A stretch of 64,000 bases of DNA from Catellatospora paridis (GTDB taxonomy: Bacteria > Actinomycetota > Actinomycetes > Mycobacteriales > Micromonosporaceae). The stretch is from the NCBI RefSeq assembly GCF_009720365.1, contig NZ_ML769315.1:155621-219620 (forward strand), in the 5' to 3' direction. Made by a program: the position numbers and the translations under genes. A model generated the notes under the pieces. The model ran no database searches and was not told the origin of the DNA. It worked only from the letters and a program-made list of their open reading frames with translations. Shown here in pieces: positions 25,136 to 33,365 of the stretch (its first letter is position 1; each line of letters opens with the position of its first letter).

Positions 25136-26077
25136 TTGACGACCGAAACCACCGACACCCTGGTGCTGCTGCGCGAGCTTGAGCCGGTGGTGGAGACCAA
25201 CCTCAACCGCCACCTGGCCACCGCGAAGGAGTGGTTCCCGCACGAGTACGTGCCGTGGAGCCAGGGCAGCGACTTCGACGGCCCGCTCGGCGGCCAGGCC
25301 TGGGAGCCCAGCCAGTCGAAGCTGTCGGAGGTCGCCCGGACCTCGCTGATCGTCAACCTCCTCACCGAGGACAACCTGCCCAGCTACCACCACGAGATCG
25401 CGACGCTGTACGGCCGCGACGGCGCGTGGGGCACCTGGGTGCACCGCTGGACCGCGGAAGAGGGCCGGCACGGCGTCGCGATCCGCGACTACCTGCTGAC
25501 CACGCGCGCCGTCGACCCGATCGCGCTGGAGCGGGCCCGCATGGTGCACATGGAGACCGGCTTCACCGCCGACCACCCCGACGTGCTCGGCTCCCTGTCA
25601 TACGTCTCCATGCAGGAGCTCGCCACCCGCGTGGCGCACCGCAACACCGGGCGCATCAGCGGCGACCCGATCTGCGACGCGCTGCTGGCCAAGGTCGCCG
25701 CGGACGAGAACCTGCACATGCTCTTCTACCGCAACCTGCTGATGGCCTCGTTCGAGCTGGTCCCGAACGCCACCATGGAAGCGATCCTGCGCGTGGTGAA
25801 GGCGTTCCAGATGCCCGGCCACACCATCGAGAACTTCGGCCGCAAGTCCGTGCAGATCGCCATGGCCGGCATCTACGACCTGCGCATCCACCACGACGAG
25901 GTGGTCATGCCGGTGCTGCGCCAGCTCAAGGTGCTCGAGCGCACCGGCCTGTCCGCCGAGGGCGAGCGCGCCCGCGAGGAGCTGGTCGAGGTCCTGGGCA
26001 AGCTGGACGCCGCCGCCACCCGCTTCGAGGACAAGCGCGCCGCCCACCAGGCCCGCGCCGCCGCCCGCGCCGCCTGA
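25136..26077 (+). CDS. desA: Acyl-[ACP] desaturase (DesA-like, ferritin fold)
   Basis: A 313-residue soluble di-iron desaturase. Iron ligands appear as EDNLPSYHHE near residues 80-89, TAEEGRHGVAIRDY near 108-121, METGF and ADENLHMLFYRN near 195-206. The family introduces a cis double bond into acyl-ACP, as in mycobacterial DesA1/A2 and plant stearoyl-ACP desaturases. The start is TTG 25136 with a strong AGGAGGA at 5 bp. The Ala-rich tail is normal for actinobacteria. The tandem operator upstream suggests regulation by fatty-acid status. Confidence 0.9.
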   Translation: MTTETTDTLVLLRELEPVVETNLNRHLATAKEWFPHEYVPWSQGSDFDGPLGGQAWEPSQSKLSEVARTSLIVNLLTEDNLPSYHHEIATLYGRDGAWGTWVHRWTAEEGRHGVAIRDYLLTTRAVDPIALERARMVHMETGFTADHPDVLGSLSYVSMQELATRVAHRNTGRISGDPICDALLAKVAADENLHMLFYRNLLMASFELVPNATMEAILRVVKAFQMPGHTIENFGRKSVQIAMAGIYDLRIHHDEVVMPVLRQLKVLERTGLSAEGERAREELVEVLGKLDAAATRFEDKRAAHQARAAARAA

Positions 26078-26093
26078 CCCACCCGCCCCGCGC

Positions 26094-26254
26094 CGCGTTG
26101 ATCATGAACTTATGGCACGGTTCGACGGCGTTTCCCCGGCACAACTTCATGATCGATCAGGCCCCTCACCCAACACGGGTGGGGGGCCTGATCGATCATG
26201 AGGTTAGGGGCACGCCACGCCGCTCAGCCGTGCCATAAGTTCATGATCAACGCG
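26094..26254. repeat. Nested inverted repeat between desaturase and EamA genes
   Basis: Outer arms of 27 bp (26094-26120 and 26228-26254, CGCGTTGATCATGAACTTAT then GGCACGG) are perfect. An inner hairpin at about 26148-26200 (CATGATCGATCAGGCCCCTC arm) has one mismatch. The outer right arm covers the stop codon of the EamA gene. It is the largest structured element in the window and may terminate both convergent genes, or be a mobile palindromic element. Confidence 0.75.
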
Positions 26255-27206
26255 TCAGGGCGGGCGGGCGCGGAGCCGGGACGGGTTGCGGGGTCGGTGC
26301 TGGGGCGGGGGTGGCCGGGTCGGCGGTAGTGGGCTGGGGCTTGGGGGCGGATTTGCGGGTGGAGAGCCAGGAGCCGAGGAGGATCAGGGCGAAGCCGAGG
26401 ACGGTGGCCGGGGTGAGGGGTTCGGCGAGCAGGAGCACGCCGAGAGCGACGGCGACCGCAGGGCTCGTGTAGGAGACCAGCGCGGCGGAGCCGGCTCCGG
26501 CCAGGGCGATGAGCTTGTAGTAGACGAGGAACGCCAGGGCGGTGCTGAGCAGTCCGAGCGCGAGCACCGCGGCGGAGGCGTCCAGACCGGGCAGGGCCGC
26601 GGGGGCGGCCAGCAGACCCGCGGGCAGCAGCAGCACGCTGGCGATGCCGGTGGTGCCGACGACCACGCCCAGCGGCGGCACGTCCGACAGCTTCTTCTTC
26701 ACCAGCGTGGTGGCCCCGGCGTACGACGCGCCGGCCAGCAGGACCAGACCCGCGCCGACCAGTTCCAGGCGGTCGCCGCCGCCCAGGTCGAACCCGACCA
26801 CCGCGGCCACGCCGATCAGCCCGACGAACAGTCCGAGCAGCTTGCGGCCGCCGGCCCGCTCGGAGGCATCGAAGCGCAGCGCCAGCACCGCGATCAGCAG
26901 CGGCTGCGAGGCGAGCAGCAGCGCGGTCAGCGACGAGCTGATGTGCACCTCGCCGTACGTGATGAGCAGTTGCGGCGCGACGACGTGCAGCAGCGACAGC
27001 GCCCCGATCGCGGTCCACCTGCCGCGCAGCGCGGCCAGCGCGCCCTTGCGGTAGGCCAGCGGGAGCAGCACCGCCACGGCGATGAGGGTGCGGCCGAGTA
27101 CGACGACCGGCGGCGACAGCTCCGTCAGCGCGATCTTGATGAACAGGTACGGGATGCCCCAGAGCACCGACATCGCGGCCAGCAGGACCCAGGCTTGACG
27201 CTTCAT
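26247..27206 (-). CDS. EamA/DMT-superfamily transporter
   Basis: A 319-residue protein with ten predicted helices in two EamA repeats (MSVLWGIPYLFIKIALTELS at the start; ATTLVKKKLSDVPPLGVVVG opening the second half) and a Pro/Ala-rich cytoplasmic tail (PTTADPATPAPAPTPQPVPA). The family exports amino acids or other metabolites. ATG 27206 is the start, since sequence upstream loses membrane character. It is divergent from a LysR gene, the usual regulator-exporter layout. The last codons lie in the outer arm of the nested inverted repeat. Confidence 0.85.
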   Translation of the reverse strand: MKRQAWVLLAAMSVLWGIPYLFIKIALTELSPPVVVLGRTLIAVAVLLPLAYRKGALAALRGRWTAIGALSLLHVVAPQLLITYGEVHISSSLTALLLASQPLLIAVLALRFDASERAGGRKLLGLFVGLIGVAAVVGFDLGGGDRLELVGAGLVLLAGASYAGATTLVKKKLSDVPPLGVVVGTTGIASVLLLPAGLLAAPAALPGLDASAAVLALGLLSTALAFLVYYKLIALAGAGSAALVSYTSPAVAVALGVLLLAEPLTPATVLGFALILLGSWLSTRKSAPKPQPTTADPATPAPAPTPQPVPAPRPPALTR

Positions 27207-27276
27207 GTGTTCAGCCTCGCGCGCTAGAGTTGTTAGCGGTAGTGATGACTTACTTACGCGGCTTGCAGAGGTTCTA

Positions 27277-28188
27277 ATGATCGACGTACAGCGGCTGCGC
27301 ATCCTGCGCGAGGTGGCCGAGCACGGCAGTTTCAGCGGCGCGGCGGCGGCGCTGCTGCTCACGCCATCGGCGGTGTCCCAGCAGATCGCCGCGCTGGAGC
27401 GCAGCCTCGGCACGCCGGTGGTGGAGCGGACCACCCGCGGCACCACCCTCACCGACCCGGGCCGGGTGCTGGTCGAGTCCGCCGACGTGGTGCTGGCCGA
27501 GCTGGTGCACGCGCAGGAGCGCATCAGCCGGCTGGCGCAGGGCCGGGCCGAGCGGCTGGCCGTCGCGACCTTCATCAGCGGCGGGCAGCTGCTGCTCCCA
27601 CCGGCGCTGACCGGGTTCGCCGCGGCGCACCCGCGGGCCGAGCTGACCGTGCTGGAGAGCGAGACCGACGAGAGCCTGGCGCTGGTCCGCGAGGGCCGCG
27701 CGGAGCTGGCGCTGGTGTACCACTTCGACGGCCCGCCGCCAGTGCGGCCGGGCGACCGGTCCGGCCTGGCCTGGACGCCGCTGCTCGACGATCCGATGCG
27801 GATCGTGGTGCCCGCCGCGCATCCGATGGCCGGGCGCGGCGAGGTCGACCTCGCGGAGCTGTCGGGGCAGCGGTGGGTGCAGGGCTGCGTCAGCGTCGGC
27901 GAGTTGCTCGACGGGTACGCGGCGATCGCCGGGTTCGAGGTCAACGTCTCCTGCAGCACCACCGACTACGGGTTCGCGGTGTCGCTGATCGCCGCCGGGG
28001 TCGGCATCGGCCTGATCCCGTCGGTGGCGCTGGCCGGGTCACCGCCCGGGGTGTCGGTGCTGACGCTGCGCGCCCCCGCGCCGACCCGCTACATCGGCCT
28101 GGTCACCCGCCGCGGCAAGCAGTCGCCCCTGGTCGAGGAGCTGACCCGCAACCTCCTGGCCGCCCCGGAGGCACTCGGCCTGCACTAA
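27277..28188 (+). CDS. LysR-family transcriptional regulator
   Basis: A 303-residue LysR protein: winged helix at residues 1-62 (LLLTPSAVSQQIAALERSLG) and substrate-binding domain to the end, with CSTTDYGFAVSLIAAGVGIGL near residues 225-245. ATG 27277 is 70 bp from the divergent EamA gene, whose expression it probably controls. The gene is followed by four GCCAGC hexamers and a 22-bp hairpin. Confidence 0.88.
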   Translation: MIDVQRLRILREVAEHGSFSGAAAALLLTPSAVSQQIAALERSLGTPVVERTTRGTTLTDPGRVLVESADVVLAELVHAQERISRLAQGRAERLAVATFISGGQLLLPPALTGFAAAHPRAELTVLESETDESLALVREGRAELALVYHFDGPPPVRPGDRSGLAWTPLLDDPMRIVVPAAHPMAGRGEVDLAELSGQRWVQGCVSVGELLDGYAAIAGFEVNVSCSTTDYGFAVSLIAAGVGIGLIPSVALAGSPPGVSVLTLRAPAPTRYIGLVTRRGKQSPLVEELTRNLLAAPEALGLH

Positions 28189-28204
28189 CCCCCGCACCAC
28201 CACC

Positions 28205-28228
28205 GCCAGCGCCAGCGCCAGCGCCAGC
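28205..28228. repeat. GCCAGC hexamer, four tandem copies
   Basis: Four exact GCCAGC units directly after the LysR stop and immediately before the hairpin. Probably a replication-slippage product. Confidence 0.6.
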
Positions 28229-28230
28229 GA

Positions 28231-28283
28231 CTCTTAAAGACTTGTGGCCTCCGCAGGTGCAGGAGGCCACAAGTCTTTAAGAG
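28231..28283. terminator. 22-bp perfect hairpin between LysR and PQQ-dehydrogenase genes
   Basis: CTCTTAAAGACTTGTGGCCT(CC) at 28231-28252 pairs perfectly with 28262-28283 across a 9-nt loop. It is AT-richer than its surroundings and lies between convergent genes. Confidence 0.75.
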
Positions 28284-28314
28284 TTGCCGCAGGAGGGCGG
28301 GCGGGTCGGTCAGG

Positions 28315-31074
28315 TTACTTGGCGATCGCCACCAGGGAGATGTCGTCGTTGAGGTCGGCGCCGACGTACTTGTGGTCGCCCGCGACGTACAGGCGGCACG
28401 GATTGATGTCGGCCTCGCCCTTGGCGCTGTCGTGGCGGCACACCACGGCCTCGTGGTCGGCGGACACCTTCAGCGAACTGATCTTGTCGTTGCCGACCGG
28501 ACCGATCTCCGCCGACTCGTAGATGCCGATGCCGTACTTGTTGGAGACGCCCTTGAAGTCGCGGTCGCGGTAGACCGTCATCCGCGCGCCGTTGCTCGGC
28601 CCGGCCAGCACCGCCATCAGGGAGATCTTGTTGTCAAGCAGGCTGCCCTGCAGCGTGTGGTCGCCCGCGCCGAAGGTGCGGCAGGGGCCGAGGTCGCCCT
28701 TGTTCGAGAAGTTCTTGCCGTCGTTGCTGCACGCCACGAAGCGGTAGCCCGGCTCCACCCGGAACGACGTGATCGCGTCGTTGCCGACGACGCCCAGCTG
28801 CCCCTGCCAGGCCTGGTGGATACCGGGCGCGAACAGCTGGGACTTGCCGGTCAGACCGGTCTCGCTGAAGGCGGTCACCGCCGGGCCGCCCACCGCGATC
28901 AGGTGGACGTTGTCCTCGAAGTTCACGCCGAGCGCCGGGTGGTCGCCGGCGGTGAAGAACCGGCACGGGCCGACCTGGCCGCTGTTCACGCCCGCGTCGC
29001 GGTCGTGCTGGCAGACGAGCGCCTCGTGGCCGGCGGCCACCTTCATCGAGCTGGTCGCCGTGTCGACGTCGTTCAGCTCGCCCACGCTGGCCTCGAAGCC
29101 GCCGACGCCGAGTCCCTGCGAGTCGCCGGAGAAGTTCGTCCCGGTGTACGCGGTGACGCCCTTGCCCTTGGCCGGGCCGGACAGGACGGCGATCAGCGAC
29201 GCCTGGTCGTTGAGGTCCGCGCCGACGAACGCGTGCTGGCCGGGGCCGTAGTAGCGGCACAGGCCCAGGTTCAGCGCGTTGGTGCGGCCCTTCGAGCTGT
29301 CGTCCTGGCACACCACGACGCGGTAGCCGGGGCCGACCTTCAGCGAGCTCATCTTGTCGTTGCCGACCGAGCCCAGTTCAGCCGTGGCGTTGTCGTGCAC
29401 GCCCGCGCCGAGCGCCTGGAAGGAGCCCTTGAAGTCGCGGTCGCCGTAGATCATGACCGGCGACGCGGCCTGCCCCGGCGCGTACCGCACCCGGTAGATC
29501 TTCGCGCCGGCCTTGGTGGGGTCGCCGCTGTCCGGGTACAGGCCGGTGAAGTAGAGCCCGTCCTGGCCGACGGCGAGGCCGGCGATCGAGGTCTTGCCGC
29601 CGCCGTTGTACTCCACCAGCGTCTTCGGGGCGGTGACGGAGCCGTCGCCGTTGAATCCGAACTCGACGATCCGCTTGCCCTTCTCCTGCGGGCCGGTGGC
29701 ATAGGTCGGGCCGCTCTCGGAGACGAACGCGTGGCCCCACTTGTCCTCGGGGAACCCGCCCGCGTGGTGGTCGCTCTGCTCGGTGAAGGCGATGTTCACC
29801 GGCGCGTGCGTGTGCTCCCAGGAGTAGAGGGCGTTCTTCTTCATGTCGGTGACGCTGCCGCCCCAGCCGTAATCGGTGCCCTTGGTGATGCGGGCGAGCC
29901 GGTCGTTGGCGCCGGGGCCGTTCTCGACGGAGTAGTGCTGGCCGTCCGTGGCGCGCCAGCCGCCGCCGAACGGGTTGCGCAGGCCGTACGCGAAGATCAT
30001 GTCGCGGGCGCTGATGCCGTCGTCGTCGTTGTAGAACGGGTTGTCGCTGGGCACCGACCCGTCCAGGTTCAGCCGCAGCACCTTGCCCCGGGCCGAGTCC
30101 TTGTCCTGCGCGGTGTCGGGCTCGAAGCCGTCGCCCAGGTGCACGTAGAGCTTGCCGTCCGGGCCGATGCTCAGGTTGGAGATCTGGTGCGAGGCGCTCT
30201 GCGGCTCGTCGTCGAGGTCCAGGATCGTCTTCTTCGACGCGGCCGTCTTGCCGCCGTCGGTGCTGTGGAACCGGACGACCTTCGGGTAGTAGTTGTTGCC
30301 GTCCTTGTAGACCATGGACGCGAACAGGTCGCCGGACGCCGGGTCCATCACCAGACCGGCCAGGCCCATCTCACCGCTGCCGGGGAAGACCTTGGACGGG
30401 TCGTAGTTGAGCAGGTCGTCGGCGTAGGTGGCCACCGAGTAGTCGGCCTTGACCACCTTGATCTTGCCGTACAGCTCCGTCACGTAGAACATCGGCTTGG
30501 CCGGGTCGGCGACGTGGCCGGGCACCATGGCGATGTTGACCGGCAGCGAGAAACCGCCGGCCACCTCCTCGACCTTGTAGCCCTCCTGCTTGACCACCCA
30601 CTCCGGCGCGTCGGGCCGCGGCTTGAGCTCCTTGGCGGTGCGGAACGGGCGCTCGGTCCAGACGCTCCACTCGGTGCCCGGGTCGCCGCTGTTGTCCTTG
30701 AACCGGACCCGCAGCTCGTAGTCCTTGTCGGGGATGAGGTCGGAACGACCGGCGTGCGAGTTCTCGAACACGCCGTCGCCCATGTGGATGTGGTTGCGCA
30801 GCACGCCGCCGGTGCAGCCGCTGGCCCAGACCCGCTCGCTCCCGGTGCTGATCTCCCACTCGCTGCACAGGTGCGCGTCGCCGTCCGGGTCGCTGAACGG
30901 GGCGGCCTCCATGTGCACGTCGGCGGCGCTGACCAGCGAGTTGTCGGCACCAGGCTCGGTGATGGTGGGCGCGACCGGCGGCGACGCGGCGTGCGCGGCC
31001 GGGCCTGGCATGGCGATCGACAGGATTCCTGACATCAGCGCCGCACCGACGGGCAGCGATCTCCGATGACCCAT
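28315..31074 (-). CDS. Secreted PQQ-type sugar dehydrogenase with four beta/gamma-crystallin repeats
   Basis: A 919-residue protein. A signal peptide (to about residue 29, MPGPAAHAAS) is followed by an Fn3-like region (30-150). A six-bladed glucose/sorbosone dehydrogenase domain (about 165-535) contains SASHQISNLSIGPDGKLYVH, where the His is the likely base, and IFAYGLRNPFGG. Four crystallin-type modules then start near residues 540, 640, 733 and 832. The modules open YGDRDFKG, YTGTNFSG, FSETGLTG and YRDRDFKG, with calcium-site motifs NDKMSS, DTATSS, NDAITS and NDKISS, and each has a conserved Cys pair. It should oxidise a sugar or polysaccharide end outside the cell. ATG 31074 is used because GGAGGG lies about 11 bp upstream. 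Confidence 0.85.
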   Translation of the reverse strand: MGHRRSLPVGAALMSGILSIAMPGPAAHAASPPVAPTITEPGADNSLVSAADVHMEAAPFSDPDGDAHLCSEWEISTGSERVWASGCTGGVLRNHIHMGDGVFENSHAGRSDLIPDKDYELRVRFKDNSGDPGTEWSVWTERPFRTAKELKPRPDAPEWVVKQEGYKVEEVAGGFSLPVNIAMVPGHVADPAKPMFYVTELYGKIKVVKADYSVATYADDLLNYDPSKVFPGSGEMGLAGLVMDPASGDLFASMVYKDGNNYYPKVVRFHSTDGGKTAASKKTILDLDDEPQSASHQISNLSIGPDGKLYVHLGDGFEPDTAQDKDSARGKVLRLNLDGSVPSDNPFYNDDDGISARDMIFAYGLRNPFGGGWRATDGQHYSVENGPGANDRLARITKGTDYGWGGSVTDMKKNALYSWEHTHAPVNIAFTEQSDHHAGGFPEDKWGHAFVSESGPTYATGPQEKGKRIVEFGFNGDGSVTAPKTLVEYNGGGKTSIAGLAVGQDGLYFTGLYPDSGDPTKAGAKIYRVRYAPGQAASPVMIYGDRDFKGSFQALGAGVHDNATAELGSVGNDKMSSLKVGPGYRVVVCQDDSSKGRTNALNLGLCRYYGPGQHAFVGADLNDQASLIAVLSGPAKGKGVTAYTGTNFSGDSQGLGVGGFEASVGELNDVDTATSSMKVAAGHEALVCQHDRDAGVNSGQVGPCRFFTAGDHPALGVNFEDNVHLIAVGGPAVTAFSETGLTGKSQLFAPGIHQAWQGQLGVVGNDAITSFRVEPGYRFVACSNDGKNFSNKGDLGPCRTFGAGDHTLQGSLLDNKISLMAVLAGPSNGARMTVYRDRDFKGVSNKYGIGIYESAEIGPVGNDKISSLKVSADHEAVVCRHDSAKGEADINPCRLYVAGDHKYVGADLNDDISLVAIAK

Positions 31075-31229
31075 AGCGTGAAAGCCCTCCATCTCGTGTG
31101 GTGTCCGCTGACAGTGCGCCAGGCTAACGAGCGGAATGCATAATTCAGCCTCTTACACGCTGGTGAATCCAAATAAGCCCTAATTTCCCCAATACGCTTG
31201 TACAAGATATTTTTCGGCAACAACACCGC

Positions 31230-31255
31230 CGCCCCCGCCCGGGGGGTCGGGGGCG
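31230..31255 (-). terminator. GC hairpin after the mannanase gene
   Basis: CGCCCCCG (31230-31237) pairs with CGGGGGCG (31248-31255). It lies 25 bp beyond the mannanase stop, and the transcript then enters an AT-rich stretch that probably holds the PQQ-dehydrogenase promoter (31130-31215). Confidence 0.55.
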
Positions 31256-31280
31256 GGCGCGACTGTTCGCAAAGCGGGTG

Positions 31281-33167
31281 TCAGCTACGCGCGCAGGTCA
31301 ACGCGGGCACCGCGTTGACCGAGTTGTTCCAGGTCGCGTTGAACCCGAACGACGTGGACGCGTTCGGGCCCAGGTTGCCGTTATAGCTCATGTTCCGCGC
31401 CGTGTGGCTCGCGCCGCTGGCGGTGTCCTGCGCGCTCCAGATCTGCGTGATGGTCTGCCCGTTGGCGAACGTCCAGGTCACGGCCCAGCTGGTGCTGGCG
31501 GTGGAGCCGTTGGTCACGGTCACGTTTGCCCCGAAGCCGCCGGGCCACTGATTGGTGATCGTGTACGTCGCAGTGCAGCCGCCCGTGCCGCCGCCCGTCT
31601 GCGTGGTCACGCTGACCGTGGACGAGCGCGACGAGCGGTTGCCCGCGGCGTCCTTGGCGTACACGGCGAGGGTGTACTGGGTGGCGGCGGTCAGGCCGGT
31701 CAGCGACGCCGAGTTGCCGCTCGGCGAGGCGAGCACCGTCTCGGTCGAGCCGGACACCCGCACCACGTCGTAGCCGGTCACGCCGACGTTGTCGGTCGAG
31801 GCGGTCCACGACAGGCTCAGCGACGACGAGGTCACGTTCGACGCCGACGGGGTGCCCGGCGTGGACGGGGCCTGCGTGTCGCCGCCGGTGCCCGACGTGG
31901 TCACGTTCACCGTGGCCGAACGGGTCGAGCGGTTGCCCGCCGCGTCCTTGGCATACACGGCCAGGGTGTACTGCGTGCCCGCGGACAGGCCGGTCAGCGA
32001 CGCCGAGTTGCCGCTCGGCGAGGCGAGCACCGTCTCGGTCGAACCCGACACCCGCACCACGTCATACCCGGTCACGCCGACGTTGTCCGTCGACGCGGTC
32101 CACGACAGGCTCAACGACGACGAGGTCACGTTCGACGCCGACGGGGTGCCCGGGGTCGTCGGGGCCTGCGTGTCGCCGCCGGTGTTGTAGATGGTCGCCT
32201 GGGTCGAGGTGGTGGACAGGCCGTTCGCGCCGGTGATGTAGCGGTTGCCCCAACTGCTGCGCTGGGCGGGGTTGAAGCTCGTCACCATGTCGAGGTATTC
32301 GACGCCGCCGCCGTTGCCGCTCCACGACCAGCCCATGTTGCCGATACCGGCAGTCTGGGTCTTGGCCATGATGGTTGCCTCGTCGGGGTTGCCGTCGGAG
32401 TGGTTGTCACCGAACTCGCACACGCACAGCGCCAGGTTGCGGCTGGTGAACGAGTCGACATACGCGTTCACCTCGGCGGCGGTGTCGAACACGCCGTACA
32501 TGTGCACGCTGAAGATGGTGTTGCCGGTGGTGTCGGCGGCCAGCACGCTCGGCGCGTTGTCGCGCATCGTGAACGACCAGTCCTGGCCCCAGTTCGGCGC
32601 GTCCACCATGATGGTGTGCTGGAACCCGGCGCTGCGCAGCCGCTGGATGGCGCTCCTGGTGGCGTCGGTCCAGTTCGGGGTGACCGCGTTGTTGCCGAAC
32701 GGCTCGTTGCCGATGTTGAGGATGACGTAGTTCTCCTGGCCGGTCAGGGCGCTCTGGATGCTGATCCAGTAGTTCACCGCCGCGTCGAGGCTGACCGAGC
32801 CGCTCTGCTCACCGAAGCCGGTGGTGTCGTGGTTCTCCAGCACGCAGATCAGCTTGTTGGTCTTGCACAGCGAGATGACGTTGGCGACGTCGCTGGCGGT
32901 GTTGGTGGTCCAGCGCCCGCCGGACAGCACCACCCGCACGGAGTTGGCCCCGGCCGCCTTGATGTCGGCGAAGGAGCTGGTCTGGGTGGCATACCAGGCG
33001 TGCGGGTGGTTGATGCCGCGCAGTTTCAGGGCGGTGCCGTTGGCCTCGACGAGCCGGCCGTTGGAGACGCGGATGCCGGTGGCGGCCTGGGCCGGCTGGC
33101 TGAAGGCAACCACGGCGGCGGCCAGCGTCAGTATGGACGCAGCCGCGAGCGCGATCTTTCTTTTCAT
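31281..33167 (-). CDS. Secreted GH5 beta-mannanase with two Fn3 modules and CBM2
   Basis: A 628-residue protein. The signal peptide ends near AFSQPAQAA. The GH5 catalytic domain (about 32-320) has RGINHPHAWYATQ, the acid/base Glu in LNIGNEPFGN, HMYGVFD and the nucleophile region CEFGDNHSDGNPDE; this pattern is that of GH5 subfamily 8 endo-beta-1,4-mannanases. Two Fn3 modules (about 330-415 and 428-512) are almost identical. A family-2 cellulose-binding module (CTATYTITNQWPGGFGANVT to the end) has the usual terminal Cys pair. ATG 33167 follows GAGG at five bases. Paired AACCGGTT palindromes upstream suggest LacI-type control. Confidence 0.88.
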   Translation of the reverse strand: MKRKIALAAASILTLAAAVVAFSQPAQAATGIRVSNGRLVEANGTALKLRGINHPHAWYATQTSSFADIKAAGANSVRVVLSGGRWTTNTASDVANVISLCKTNKLICVLENHDTTGFGEQSGSVSLDAAVNYWISIQSALTGQENYVILNIGNEPFGNNAVTPNWTDATRSAIQRLRSAGFQHTIMVDAPNWGQDWSFTMRDNAPSVLAADTTGNTIFSVHMYGVFDTAAEVNAYVDSFTSRNLALCVCEFGDNHSDGNPDEATIMAKTQTAGIGNMGWSWSGNGGGVEYLDMVTSFNPAQRSSWGNRYITGANGLSTTSTQATIYNTGGDTQAPTTPGTPSASNVTSSSLSLSWTASTDNVGVTGYDVVRVSGSTETVLASPSGNSASLTGLSAGTQYTLAVYAKDAAGNRSTRSATVNVTTSGTGGDTQAPSTPGTPSASNVTSSSLSLSWTASTDNVGVTGYDVVRVSGSTETVLASPSGNSASLTGLTAATQYTLAVYAKDAAGNRSSRSSTVSVTTQTGGGTGGCTATYTITNQWPGGFGANVTVTNGSTASTSWAVTWTFANGQTITQIWSAQDTASGASHTARNMSYNGNLGPNASTSFGFNATWNNSVNAVPALTCARS

Positions 33168-33298
33168 GTTCACCTCGGAGGGAGCAGCCCCGCCGGCAGC
33201 GCCGACACGGGGGGACGGACACGAGGACTCGGGTTGACGCAGCCCGACGGCTCCCTACAAGCGTCGGCATCAGCATAGGTTGATGCCCCGATGCGCGC

Positions 33299-33365
33299 AA
33301 CCGGTTAAGGTGCCTTCCCCGGCTCCCCCAGCACCGGCAGTGGTCCCGACACTGAACCGGTTCAG
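33299..33365. promoter_or_regulatory. Two AACCGGTT palindromes upstream of mannanase
   Basis: AACCGGTT at 33299-33306 and the 14-bp perfect palindrome CTGAACCGGTTCAG at 33352-33365 share the centre CCGG typical of LacI-family operators. The second site contains the stop codon of the upstream gene. A further GGCATCA/TGATGCC inverted repeat lies at 33266-33287. Confidence 0.45.
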
